Assembly: GCA_963921825.1 (NCBI GenBank)
Contig: OY997592.1
Location: 55,634,336-55,698,335 of the forward strand
Reading direction: 5' to 3'
Length of the DNA stretch: 64,000 nt
From: Erodium maritimum
Taxonomy: Eukaryota; Streptophyta; Magnoliopsida; Geraniales; Geraniaceae
The position numbers and the translations under genes were made by a program. Positions 46,028-57,835 of this stretch are shown here, one piece after another (the stretch's first letter is position 1; each line of letters begins with the position of its first letter). The notes under the pieces are model-generated. The model was not told the origin of the DNA and did no database searches. It worked only from the letters and a program-made list of their open reading frames with translations.

Positions 46028-46103
46028 TAAGTAGTCATTATCGTTTTATGCAATATTCATATTTTTAATGTTCATTTATATTACTTTGACATTTATTATT
46101 ACT

Positions 46104-49100
46104 AGGTGCTTCGCACCGCGCGATGCGCGATGCTAGGTGTGATAAACAGATGTAAGAGCGAAGAATTGAGAATAATAAAACAATATGTTTGAAGAAATGA
46201 CCACAACTTTATCCATTAATATATGACATTGCAATTTCTGTCGAGTACTAATACAAAAACTGTCATGATGGAAAGTCCATGTAAAAAATTTAAGAAAGCA
46301 AGATGCAGAGTAAAAGTGAATTGTTCAGAAAAAAATGGTTACATGAGTATGAGTAAAGAAAAGAAAAGAGAGCTTTAGGTTATTACTGTAATTAGGGGTC
46401 CAACATGATGTGCATTCTCTCCATCCTGCAACGTCCTTTGAGCGGAACACATCACAGAAAACTGGTTGCTCGTATGCCGCACTTAAAAATAAAGTCAAAT
46501 TAGAATTGAATAAAGGAAAACTGAAATCATGAGTCATAAACACCATTTTCCGTTTATGATCTTACACATTACACATATAGAGCAACAAAAACTGTCATAT
46601 TAGAGTATGCAAAGAGAATGAAAAAGAATGTGTACATATGATCAGTGATAAAGATGCTAACCACACAATAAGTTAAGTAATCACCGACTGAAAGGAATTT
46701 ACCTTTGCTTTCAAAGATGCCACCATAACTTCGGCCTCCTCCTAAGAATCTTTATTTTCTCAAGATCAGTAGCTTTCAAATCCTCTTTTCCAGAATTAGA
46801 GCGTGATACATGTAACTTTTATATTAACTCTTCTATTTTTAGCAAAGCCTCTTCAATAGCCTATAGTGCCTGACAAGCACCAATATCACATCATTATCAA
46901 GAACATGTAACAAATACAGAACAGGAAGGCATGTCACCAATTACAGGGTCCACAATCTGGTTCATATTAAACTAAATATCAGAAAAAAAACAAGGGTGCC
47001 ACACAACTAAGTATAACATATAATTTTTTTGTTATGAAGTAGTCATTAGACCAAAACCTAGCAATAAAAAATTACCCATTTGACTGAGATGCATCAGAGT
47101 TGTCATATTCAATACCAACATTTGACTGATATGGTAAACACGGTAATGCATATACAGAATTTTCTCATACGATTCTACACAAGTTAGTATGCACTTTAAG
47201 GCTAAGTAGCCTATAAGAGCGTTATAGGTGTGTCGTTTTGAATTAATAAGAATAATTTGACTAAGATAATATTTTCAAGATCTGATACACATGTCTTAGT
47301 GGAGAACTCTAATGTGATACTCTATCATCATCTTTCAGTTATTGTTTATGTATCAGTGCTTTGTAACGGATGGTGAAGACGTTACCTGGTGGAGTTTCTT
47401 TTCTCCTTGGTAATTGGCGTGACGTTGCCAGAGACTGAGGAGCGTCATACTGCCACAAAATATCACCAACAAGAATGTAAGGTCTGTTCAAAAGTTTAAG
47501 CTTATTTGGGTACGTTCAAACCAATTGCAACACTCTGTACATAAACAATGTCTGATCAAAACATAGAAGAGGTTGAAAGGGACAGATCCTTTTTATTCTA
47601 TGATGGATTGAGGTTTGTCTTAGGAACCTATAATTCTTTGTTGCATTCAACCACTAATAAGTACCTGACTCAATGATTTCAATTTCAAATAACCATTTCA
47701 TACCCCTTACTCCCTTTGACTAAATTAGAAAACATCCCAGATCAACAATACAGTGGTAAAACCTTCCCCGTTATACTCAACGTTATGCAAAAATCATATA
47801 TGCAATTTGGCGAGAATAATCTTGAAGGAACCATCTCCAGAATGAAAACCAATTTGATTCTGTTCTAGTAACATTAACCTTCAGAGTTTGGCGACGATGA
47901 TGAATCAATACATGGAAAAAGTGAAGACATTAGTAACATACAAGTTTAATGATACCAACCACCAAAACCAATTTTAAAACGTATTTCATTGATTCTCTTT
48001 TTTTTTGGCCCACAAGAAACTAAAATGAGAACTTTCCTCTGTTTAATACTTGGCAAACACAGAATCTACATACATCTTTTCTGCCTACCACAAAAGAGCA
48101 AAACCAGTAAAAGTTTTTTTTTTTAAAAGTGAGTACCAGCTTCAATACGAATGTTGGTCTACATACCATACATGAAAATGCATTGTAATCTAGCAAGATG
48201 GTGCAAATACCATAAATGCATAGATATAAAAGTAACTACAGTAAAAAAAAGTTTATTCATGCCTTAGATTTCGATTGAACACAAGTTGGCATTTGATTTT
48301 TTTTCCTCCAATTTCTTGAAAGACTGGAATAGATGAAAAAAAAAGATGATTAGAAAAGACAGTTTTCATCTCTAATATGTCAAAAGAAATGAAGCAAAAG
48401 TGAGATCCGGAAAATGAGATTGAATCATTAAATAAATACCTCTTTCTGTTTTGGTTTCATCACTTTTCAAGCCAAACTCGCTCTAATTGATCTACATAGC
48501 CAAAACCAATCTAGTATATGACTCTCAAAAAAATAAAAAATCAGTATTTAGAATAATAAAAACTTCATGCTCACATCTTCACAAGTAAGAGCCGGAAAAT
48601 GGGATTGAATCATTAAATAAATACCTCTCTCTGTTTTGACACAATTCCATCAATTTGCAAGCCAAACTCGCTCAGATTAATCTACACAACCAAAGCCAAT
48701 CCAGTATAGGACTCTCAAAAGGTGCAAATGGGGTACAAAAGGTATGAAATGTAACCCCAAAAAAATAATATATGAGTGAGTTTGGCTTTCCAATAGATAA
48801 GGGGTACAAAAGGTAATTAGCCCAAAAATAACATATTATAAACCTGAAAATAACTCGAGGATAATTGTACATCAACAAGTAAAATTGCTATGAAATGAAA
48901 ATGCAAAGCTTATTTGGTATTCAGAAGCCAATGTCAAATCATTCTACAGTGAGAAAAATAATAATAACACTTACATGAACCAACCAAGACCAATGCCACA
49001 GCAAGAAGATCTTCCTTCAACAACTGCATAACCTGGAGCCAATGGGGAAAGATTGAAATATACATAGAATGAAAATATAAAATGATTGTATCATGAAAAC

Positions 49101-51236
49101 AACCAAGACCACAACTTGAACAAACAGGGAATCACTTAAGCAACACCTTCAACAACCCCAATATTTATTTGAAACCACGGTCCCAGATCCTAAAAAGCTC
49201 CCAAAGTATGCAATACCAGATCATGATCCTAAGACACAACATAAAGGTTCAAAAGAACGGTAGTATTGACACCCAACATATTAAACTAACCAGCCTACAC
49301 ATCTGTTACTCAAAAAATTGGACTAACAAAACGCATAAAAAAAGACCGCTTCCACCTTTTCGTCAATCACCACCATATCGATCCTATTTACAGTCTTACG
49401 TGCAGAACAGACAACATCCCACATACGATCAATCCTGGCCCGTATATGTCCACATCGAGAAGCAGGAGTAAATGTATCCAATGCAACGAAATCCAGGCAA
49501 ATGAAACTGAAATAAGGTAATTTTAACGGCTATATCATGATTCTTTGATAACAACAACTTCAAAACGACAAGTGCCTCAACAATTTGCATCATCAGCTAA
49601 TTTGGCAGATTGCATTAGCCTAAAAACACAACTCATCTACTACATCAACCATCTGCACCATAAGCCGATTTGGGTCGAATACAAATTTGAAGGTAAAATA
49701 GCGAAAAATAACACTTACGCTCTCATAAAAACGCTTCTTACTCAATCAATCTTAAAACAAACTATAAGTTAGACACACGAAGCCTATTAAGAAAAATAAA
49801 GAAACCAAACGCTAACATTTTTTTTGTCATCAAATTCATCTCATATTTGAAACAATCACCATAGCTCCATAAAAATCCTGACACAGATTCTCAACCAATA
49901 TTTACCAATACACAGGGAATTAAGCTGCTTATTATTGAAAAAGCTAAACTAAACACGTTTATTATTGAAAAAGCCAAAGTGTCAGCTACCACCAAAGTGT
50001 TAGTTTTAAGTAAACTGAAGAGTGATACCACACTTTTTTTTAAAATAGGCATAAACAACATGTTCTCTGAGCTATATACGTACTTGAACTCAAATTACTG
50101 AGTTGAAATTACGATAAGGACTAATCCTGATTTGCACATCCTTTACTTTATCCAGTGCTAATTATCACTAACACAAATCAATTTAGAAAGTGGTACCCCA
50201 CCCCAAGCAACAAAAGATATCTACACAAATATGAATGCCACCAGAGTGTTAGTTTGAAGCAAACTAAAGAGTGATCTCACACTTTTTAAAAATAGGCATA
50301 AAAAACATGTTCCTCAACCAAGTATGAGTTTAACAGAAATTACGAAAGGGCTGACCTCGACAGGAGGATCAAAATATTTTGGGACGTTAGCATCACCATC
50401 TCATGACATATAAAAAATGGGAACAGTAGTAAATTATCCACATTCAAAAACACAGACAATCATATTAGAAATTTAACTCAAGAGTAGATTGTCCTATAAG
50501 CAAACTGTAATCATGTAGCGAAACGCGTAAAAACAGAATAAGCAACAGAACATTTTGAACTCAAAAGGCTAAATTGAAATTTCAATGAACAATAGATCAT
50601 ACCGGTGGAAGCACTACTCGGAACAGCAGCTCTGCGAAAGGAATCGTCTGATAAGGTCACGTCCACCTAAATTGAACCAATAAATCAAAATCAAAATCAA
50701 AACAACGAAAATTGCAAATACCATAGTTATCAGCTAGCTGATCTATGGACAACTTTTCATCTCCTACAATAAGGTATGCCCTGTTCATGGACATTGAATT
50801 TGAATCTAGACACACGAAGCCTATTAAGAAAAATAAAGAAACCAAACGCTAACATTTTTTTGTCATCATATCCATCTCATATTTGAAACAATCACCATAG
50901 CTCCATAAAAATTCTGACACAGATTCTCAACCAATATTTACCAATACACAGGGAATAAAGCTGTTTATTATTGAAAAAGCTAAATTAGCAAGCCGCGAAA
51001 TATTAAAAACTAAACATATTTATTAAAAACTAAACACAGTTGATTCAGAGCACAAAGTTCTTGTGCAAACGGCATAGATTTAAATCCATCGTGTAACGAC
51101 ACTTAAACGCACATGAGGGACGGCAAATGAAATATAAATAAAGTAATGTTAACGGCTATATCATGATTATTTGATAACAACAACTTCAAAACGATAAGTG
51201 CCCAACAATCTGCATCATCAGCTGATTTGGCAGATT
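46104..51236 (-). mobile_element. Repeat-rich noncoding block, possible Helitron (minus strand)
   Basis: On the minus strand the sequence ends with GGTGCGAAGCACC (hairpin) directly followed by CTAG and then T, at plus 46104-46120. This matches the hairpin-CTRR end of plant Helitrons. Rightward lie 5 kb without convincing genes but with several direct duplications: 48400-48535 with 48581-48720; 49516-49765 with 51143 onward; 49766-49960 with 50809-51000; 49995-50065 with 50235-50310. Short minus-strand stretches near 46700-46900 and 47390-47480 look exon-like, with a CCACCAG/GTAACG donor at the latter, and may be captured gene pieces. I found no RepHel gene and no certain 5' end. Confidence 0.45.
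49516..49765. repeat. Intact copy of a duplicated segment (empty site for the solo LTR)
   Basis: This segment recurs at 51143-51241 joined to 54165-54325, with the solo LTR between. It contains the uninterrupted GCAGATTGCATTAGCC and so shows the pre-insertion state. Confidence 0.88.
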
Positions 51237-51241
51237 GCATT

Positions 51242-54164
51242 TGTCACGCCCCAAATCCAGTTTTGACCGAATTCGAGACGCGACTAAAGATTTACAGTAA
51301 AACAAGAGGAAAAGAGATAAATAAAGTTCCAAAATGAAATAAAACTTCCAAAAGTCAAGAGTCGCAGCTCAACCAGTAAGTACACAAGTCCGACATAAAC
51401 GAAAAAGGTGTACGTCTCTAAACCTAGCTAAACCCTCAGCAACTCCCAAGCTCCGAGAGTCCGGCTAGTACTGCTCCCGCTCAACACCTGAAACACCACA
51501 ACGACAGGAGGGATGAGCTTACGCTCAGTAGGAAAAGTAAAAGGACTCCAAATACACCTTTGAACCTCACGGTAAATCGGTCATTAGAGTAAATTAGGAA
51601 GAAGACCCAACAAGTCGTCTCTAGGCAAAAACCTTACCAGCCCAACCATACAGTATATTACTCCTTGTAATACACACAGACAAACCAAAGAGAAAGGCAC
51701 ACAGCAGAACACACATAGAGTCCATAGGACGGCACACAGCAAACAACGGGGAAGGGTCCGGACGAAACGCACACAGATGTCGTAAATTGCGGGAGTCAAC
51801 TCCATCGATTTGCACACAGCTGATTATATCGCACCGGAACACACAGCGTCAGTCACGACATCTTCCTCCTCACACAGATGAAGGGCGCTACTCTCATATG
51901 TACCGAACTGGAACTCCATCGATTTGCACACAGCTGATTATATCGCACCGGAACACATAGCGTCAGTCACGACATCTTCCTCCTCACACAGATGAAGGGC
52001 GCTACTCTCATATGTACCGAACTGGAACTCCATCGATTTGCACACAGCTGATTATATCGCACCGGAACACACAGCGTCAGTCACGACATCTTCCTCCTCA
52101 CACAGATGAAGGGCGCTACTCTCATATGTATCGAACTGGAACTCCATCGATTTGCACACAGCTGATTATATCACACCGGAACACACAGCATCAGTCACGA
52201 CATCTTCCTCCTCACACAGATGAAGGGCGCTACTCTCATATGTACTGAACTGGAACTCCATCGATTTGCACACAACTGATTATATCGCACCAGAACACAC
52301 AGCGTCAGTCACGATATCTTCCTCCTCACACAGATGAAGGGCTCTAGTCAACGTAAATATAAAACCGGCACACTCCTCGATCAATCCCATCCCGGATTGA
52401 GTCATCTGAACACGCCATCCTTGGTCTCGATATGATTATCCATCCGGCTACACCGTCTCTTAAACACACACAGGGTTTCGCACACAGCACACTCACTGAT
52501 GGTCTCGGTATACCAGCCGAACCATCTTATCATACACCCGGTCTATCACTCACCCGGTCATTTCACAAACAAGGGTTCACATAGTCACACATGGCACACT
52601 TGCCCACACAGTCACATCATGCAACAACGATGATAGTTCTATTTAGACTCTCACACATCAGTCATAATATAATTTAGATTCTCACACAACGATTATGACG
52701 TTAATTAGACTCCCACACAGCGAGTAAACACACAACACACAACTCTAGGACCTAGACATGGCCCGTCTATCAGCACAGCAATTTCCCAGAAAGTACAAGC
52801 AAGTCAAACGGATATCAAAACATGTTCTTTCCCAGTATTATCAAGACTCGGCCAATTAAACTAATAATATAACATTTTTACCTATGTGTCACTAAGACGT
52901 TCCGGTTACTAATAACCCTAGTCATGCATACTAGTTCGTTCCGGTTATTAATAACCCTAGTCATGCATACTAGTTATTCATCCACAATTAAGGAGGGGTT
53001 CGATGCTTTCCCTACCTCAAGATGGTGACAAGGCGGCGTCTTCTAGCTGTGGACGACCGGGCCAACACCGTCTTCCAAGGCGAAGTCCCCGATATCCAAG
53101 TCTGTTATAAACAGTTTAAAAGCCTCAATCAGATCTCGAGTTCAAGGTTCTCGGAAGGTCAAAACGTCTTTAAGATAACCAGATTTTAAGCCAAATAATT
53201 AATTATTTAATTAATTAGATTCTGTCCGACCCGGATCCGCGAACCAGACCCGACCCGGTCCAGAGACCAGACCCGGCCGGAACAAAGCCCGACCCGAACC
53301 CCGGTCCCGGACCCAAGCCCGAGTCCAGAATCCGTCCGGACCTGGGCCAGGCCCAAGGCTCACGTCTCCGGCCCAAGTCCGACCAACCGGCCCAATTCCA
53401 AAATCCAGCCTAACCCGCGCTGGCTCACCTGAGTTGGTTTCAGCTCCGGCGACGACCACGCTCTCCGTCCACCGTCCACCGTCCAAAGTGCTAGAAGGAG
53501 TTCGAACAGGGAGGAACTGAGGCGGAGATTGGCGTCAAGTTCTCGGAGACGCGGGGGGGGGGGGGGGGGTCGGGGTCGCCGACGAGGGTTCCGACCACGC
53601 CCGCTCGGATTGAGCTCGGGTTGAGACGGTTTCCGGCATGAGGAGGTTGGGAAAGACGGACGCGGCGAGGAGCAGTTCGAACCTGCTGCTTCTCCGTCGC
53701 CGGCGTCGATCCGCGTGACATGGACACGAACCCACGGAGGATTTCGCTGGCGATGGCTCAGATTCGTGCACGGTGAGGTTCGTGGTCACATAGAAGGGAA
53801 GGAGAAGGGAAGAGATGGTGGTTGCGAGGCTGGAGAGGGAGGAGAGAAGGAGGTGAACGGGGGAGGTCGAGAGAAACTGGAGAGGAGGCTGCGATGGTTT
53901 CATCTCGAAGAGTTTGCGGCGCAACGAAGAAGAAGAGGAGACGTAGGGTAAGAGTGGGCTCGGCTCAATGGCTTGGCTTGGGCTCGCTCCTAGGCCTGAG
54001 CGCGCGCGAACTAGCCCCCAAGTCCTGCCTAGTTCCGGTTCAGCCCAGATATCCCTTTTCCCCCTTTTTTTTGTTTTTCTTTTAAACAACCCACTTGTTT
54101 CACTTTCCTTCCCCAACATTTCAGTTTGCACGAGAGTACCCTTTTAAACAAAGCGGGCTTTACA
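51242..54164 (-). mobile_element. Solo LTR of a second Ty3-type family, reverse orientation
   Basis: 2,923 bp. On the minus strand it begins TGTAAAGCCC and ends TTTGGGGCGTGACA, with TSD GCATT (51237-51241, 54165-54169). Its 3' end resembles the Tekay-like LTR, but the body is different, so it is a related family. It contains a 114-bp minisatellite and a run of 17 G at 53553-53569. The GC-rich frames at 53211-54131 are composition artefacts. Confidence 0.9.
51801..52370. repeat. 114-bp minisatellite in the second-family LTR
   Basis: Units starting TCCATCGATTTGCACACA at 51801, 51915, 52029, 52143 and 52257, nearly identical. The period is a multiple of three, which is why an open frame runs through the array. 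Confidence 0.93.
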
Positions 54165-54361
54165 GCATTAGCCTAAACACACAACTCATCTACTACATCA
54201 ATCATCTGCACCATCAGCCGATTTGGGTCGAATACAAATTTGAAGGTCAAATAGCGAAAAATAACACTTACGCTATCATAAAAACGCTTCTTACTCCATC
54301 AACCTTAAAACAAACTATGACCTAGTCCTCGTACATGGTATTATTGGTTGCTAACAATAAC
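54165..54361. repeat. Right part of the duplicated segment after the solo LTR
   Basis: Continues the match to 49612-49765 after the GCATT duplication, then unique sequence up to the first TA microsatellite. Confidence 0.85.
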
Positions 54362-54383
54362 ATATATATATATATATATATAT
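54362..54383. repeat. TA microsatellite
   Basis: (AT)11 directly before the first of the TA-bordered elements. Confidence 0.9.
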
Positions 54384-54641
54384 GTAGGAACAATCAAGTA
54401 CAAACCCTATTTCGGGTCAGAACGTAGAACTAATCTGGGCCATTGATTATCCAGATCGGATGGCCACCGAAATTCAGGGGGGGTGGTGATTGATTACGAA
54501 ATCAATTACAAGATATGGATTAATTAAAAAGATATTAAAAGATATGCATTAAATCTGGGCCTTTAATTCTATGATCCAAGGGCCCAGATTGAAAGTTCTG
54601 CGTTCTGACGAAAGATATAAGTTTGTACCTGATTGTTATCC
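54384..54641 (-). mobile_element. TA-bordered MITE, copy 1 (inverted)
   Basis: About 257 bp with ends CAATCAAGTACAAACC and GTTTGTACCTGATTGTTATCC. Same family as the next two but in the opposite orientation. The interior has ATCTGGGCC and TGATTACGAAATCAATTACA words. Confidence 0.87.
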
Positions 54642-54655
54642 TATATATATATATA

Positions 54656-54890
54656 ATAGCTATCAGGTACAAACTTTATAATTTCGTCAGAACGTAGAAC
54701 TTTCAATCTGGGCCCTTGGATCATAGAATTAAAGGCCCATATTTAATGCATATCTTTTTAATTAATGCATATCTTGTAATTGATTTCGTAATCAATCACC
54801 CCCCACCCCCCTGAATTTCAGTGGCCATCCGATTTGGATAATCAGTGGCCCAGATTGGTTCTACGTTCTGACCCGAAACAAGGTTTGTAC
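54656..54890 (+). mobile_element. TA-bordered MITE, copy 2
   Basis: About 235 bp, starting AGCTATCAGGTACAAAC after (TA)n at 54642-54655 and ending GGTTTGTAC at the next (TA)n. It is the inverted partner of copy 1; together they form a large palindrome around the microsatellite. Confidence 0.87.
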
Positions 54891-54904
54891 TATATATATA
54901 TATA

Positions 54905-55155
54905 ACAATCAGGTACAAACTTGTATCTTTCGTCAGAACGTAGAACTATCAATCTGGGCTCTTGGATCGTATAATTAATGGCCCAGATTTAATGCATATC
55001 TTATAATATCTATTTAATTAATGCATATCTTGTAATTGATTTCGTAATCAATCATCACCCCCCTGAATTTCGGTGGCCATTCGATCTGAGTAATCAATGG
55101 CCCAGATTAGGTCTACGTTCTGAGCCGAAATAAGGTTTGTACTTGATTGTTCCCC
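54905..55155 (+). mobile_element. TA-bordered MITE, copy 3
   Basis: About 250 bp, starting ACAATCAGGTACAAAC after (TA)n at 54890-54904 and ending GTACTTGATTGTTCCCC before (TA)n at 55156-55170. Direct repeat of copy 2. Confidence 0.87.
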
Positions 55156-55177
55156 TATATATATATATATGGACGCT

Positions 55178-55196
55178 ATCAGGTGCGAACCACCTG
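55178..55196 (+). repeat. Left terminal inverted repeat of the 6.8-kb element
   Basis: ATCAGGTGCGAACCACCTG, itself nearly palindromic (CAGGTG...CACCTG). Perfect complement at 61975-61993. Confidence 0.9.
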
Positions 55197-55670
55197 TAAT
55201 ATGCGAACCTGTGAACTGTATCAGGACCGTCTATCTATCAGCAGCGCGCGCGATCTACGGCTCAGAGCTAAGCGCGCAAAAGCGTGCGAATTGGAACCAA
55301 TTCTAGGCCACGCGCCTCTTCTCAGGGGCAAAAATGGAATTTACCATTTTTAATTACGCGCGCGACCCAGATTTTCTCGCAAAACAGAATAATAATATCC
55401 GCAATCTAAACCTGTTCTTCTGAGATTTTAATTTAGACCAAATTGTTGTAAATAAAAACTGATAAACGCAATGCTTGTCGTTTTAAACTGAAAAAAAATT
55501 AAAAAATTCTGATCCTCAAACAAATTCTTCTATATATGCAAAAAATAATAGCAGTATAATAAAAAAAAATATGTCTGCTTTCCTTGCCTATCATTTGACC
55601 TCTTTAGTGTAACTGCAAACAATTTGTTCTTTATCCGCAAACGGGTATATCAATATCAGCAAACAGATTT

Positions 55671-56439
55671 CATTTTGGTTTAGTTGGTCTAGATTCCATT
55701 ATATTCTCAAACAATAAAAAATAAATCCTCAAAAAAACACCCTATGTATGCTCCTCTTTTGTTCAACCTATGTTACGAAGGAAAATGTTTTTCTTGGTAT
55801 TTTGTCAACTTTCGCAAACTGGGATTCCTCTATTCGCAAACGACAATAATTGTATCCTCATAAAACAATTTTGCAAACTAAATATCAAAAAACGGATTTG
55901 TCCTCTTTAGCTTATCCGCAAACGATTTGTTAGTCATCCGCAGAAGATTATATCGTTTTACGCAAACGAGAATAACTGTATCCTCATATGAGATACAGAT
56001 GAAACAATTAAAGATTAAACATGTTTAGGGACCCACAAATCCAACTAAACCCTACATTTTGGTTTAGTTGGTTTTGATTCCATTATATTCTCAAACAATA
56101 AAAAAATAAAACTTCAAAAAACACCCTATGTACGCTCCTCTTTTGTTCAACCTATGTGTTACAAAGGCAAATGTTTTTCTTGGTATTCTGTCAGCTTTCA
56201 CAAACTGGGATTACTGTATTCGCAAACGACATTAACTGTATCCTCATAAAACAATTCTGCAAACTAAATATCAAAAACGGATTTGTCCTCTTTAGCTTAT
56301 CCGCTAACGATTTTTTGGTCATCCGCAGAAGACTATATCGTTATCCGCAATCGAGAAAAACTGTATCCTCATATGAGATACAGATGAGACAATTAAAGAT
56401 TAAACATGTTTAGGGACCCACCAATCCAACTAAACCCTA
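55671..56439 (+). repeat. 384-bp tandem duplication upstream of the first small gene
   Basis: Two units, 55671-56054 and 56055-56439, about 90-95% alike by eye. Each contains CATTTTGGTTTAGTTGG, three or four CGCAAAC words and CTCATATGAGATACAGATGA. The second unit leads straight into the TATA-like box of the gene at 56522. Confidence 0.88.
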
Positions 56440-56448
56440 CATTTTGCC

Positions 56449-56456
56449 TATATATA
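56449..56456 (+). promoter_or_regulatory. TATA-like box of small gene A
   Basis: TATATATA 66 bp upstream of the ATG at 56522, at the edge of the 384-bp repeat. The spacing implies a leader of roughly 40 nt. Confidence 0.55.
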
Positions 56457-56521
56457 CAGAAAAACTGCGCAAACAAAACATAAACTCTTAGCAAACCTCA
56501 ACTCTCTCCCAATTATAAACC

Positions 56522-56836
56522 ATGAATGCTTGCAACACCGAGAAGGGTAAGAGCACGAACATCAATCTTCTAGCAAAGGAAGAGGTGCTGAAGAGGGGAG
56601 ATGCCATATTCGCAAAATACAACGTTCTTCTCAATGTTGAGAAGGTCACAATGAAGCACAAGAACTTAAAGGTGATGATGCTGGAGGCAAAACTTGATAT
56701 CGATCTTCTTGTGGTTGAGACAGCCAAAATCGCCGATAACGATATGTCAAGTGACTGCATAACTATAGCCAAATACCTCTTGTCCAGAGTGACAGAAGTT
56801 AACAGGGCACTGGATCATGCTATATATATGTTATAG
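56522..56836 (+). CDS. Small helical protein A of the 6.8-kb element (104 aa)
   Basis: ATG at 56522, context AAACCATGA. The product is Lys/Asp/Glu-rich, without Pro after the start region, and predicted by composition to be almost all helix. It has a basic N-terminus (EKGKSTN), a middle amphipathic part with KVTMKHKNLKVMMLEAKLDI, an acidic turn (ADNDMSSD) and a C-terminal amphipathic helix (LLSRVTEVNRALDHA). Length and layout match small proteins B (58421) and C (59451), including the Met-rich segment followed by an acidic turn, so I read the three as diverged paralogues. It has no signal peptide or membrane segment. A possible AATGAA polyadenylation signal follows near 56930. Function unknown; not recognised. 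Confidence 0.55.
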   Translation: MNACNTEKGKSTNINLLAKEEVLKRGDAIFAKYNVLLNVEKVTMKHKNLKVMMLEAKLDIDLLVVETAKIADNDMSSDCITIAKYLLSRVTEVNRALDHAIYML

Positions 56837-57202
56837 TTGGGTACCAAAGCGTCAATGAACGACCTAGAAGAAGATGGTTTTCTTCAACTCTTTTTTGTAT
56901 GGTGCTCTTTTGTTCAACCTGTGTTATGAATGAAAAGATTTCCTATAAATGTCATTTGCTCTATTTAACTTTTCTGCAAACGATTTGTTCTTCATCCGCA
57001 AACTATTATGTCGATATCCACAAAAGGCTTTCAGTTTGGTTTACTTTTTTGCAAATTGGAATGATTATCTACGCAAACTGGGGTTCTTATATTTGCAAAC
57101 GAAAACAATTGTATCCACAAACCAAAAATAAGCTTAAACATGATTGATTTCACAAGTTTAAAATATTTACTTTCCACAAAAAAAATTAAAAAACTACAGT
57201 AA

Positions 57203-57835
57203 TTAAGCATCATCATCATCATCATCATCCCAGAAATCTTCTTCATCTTCAACAACTCCTTCCTCGGGATCCTCCCCATATGGGTCTATGTTGTCTTCTT
57301 CTTCCTCTTCTCCCTCTTGCTCTTCTTCATCATCCTCTGCATGGACATCTTCTTCATCATCATCCATCCAATCTTCATCAACATAACAACTGTCTTCTTC
57401 ATCATCCTCTGCGGGAGCAGGTCCGGGGGCAGGTGCGGGAACAGGTGCGCGAGCAGGTGCGGTTGGAGGTTCTTCTTCTTCCTCATTATCCTCTTCTTCT
57501 TCATCCTCATTCTCCTCCTTTTCTTCCTCATTCTCCTCTTCTTCTTCATCTTCTTTCTCATTGTCCTCCTCATCTTCATATTCATCCGGCGGTGATTCAT
57601 AATCAGGATCCCCCGGTTGAGGAATGTCGTACTCATTGATGAGAGGGTCATCATCATCATCAAAGAAGGAGGAGGAGGAGGAAGGATTCAGCCTGCGCCT
57701 CTTTGAACGGACGTCGTCGTCGTCATCATCACTACTGAAGATTTGTGATGGTGGAGACTTGCATTCGAAAGATTGCCATTTGTCTCCATCACTGTTAGAA
57801 TACAGAATAGATGGAGACTTGGGAGATGATGACAT
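57203..57835 (-). CDS. Extremely acidic, intrinsically disordered protein (210 aa)
   Basis: ATG at 57833-57835. A Ser/Pro N-terminus (MSSSPKSPS) is followed by Asp runs, a basic cluster RSKRRRL near residue 43 that could be a nuclear localisation signal, and a Ser run. Next come about 80 residues that are mostly Glu and Asp, an Ala/Pro linker (PAPAPGPAP), and a second Glu/Asp-rich tail ending in seven Asp and Ala. The pattern resembles histone-binding or nucleosome-chaperone acidic tails, but no family is recognised. A TATA-like TTTATATT on the minus strand lies about 55 bp upstream. Repetitive GAA/GAT codons make the opposite strand open too; the minus frame is preferred because it has an ATG, a promoter-like upstream region and a sensible N-terminus. 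It is divergent from small gene B. Confidence 0.55.
   Translation of the reverse strand: MSSSPKSPSILYSNSDGDKWQSFECKSPPSQIFSSDDDDDDVRSKRRRLNPSSSSSFFDDDDDPLINEYDIPQPGDPDYESPPDEYEDEEDNEKEDEEEEENEEEKEENEDEEEEDNEEEEEPPTAPARAPVPAPAPGPAPAEDDEEDSCYVDEDWMDDDEEDVHAEDDEEEQEGEEEEEDNIDPYGEDPEEGVVEDEEDFWDDDDDDDA

Noticed and set aside
51840..52248. Repetitive protein through the 114-bp array
   Set aside because: Open only because the period is a multiple of three; no start context, and it lies in an LTR.
53211..54131. GC-rich frames in the reverse solo LTR
   Set aside because: Biased composition, run of 17 G inside, no recognised domain.
57280..57663. His/Leu-rich, Phe/Ile-rich and Met/Lys-rich frames overlapping the acidic gene
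   Set aside because: All are other readings of the same GAA/GAT repeats; only the 57203-57835 frame has a sensible start and upstream TATA-like box.
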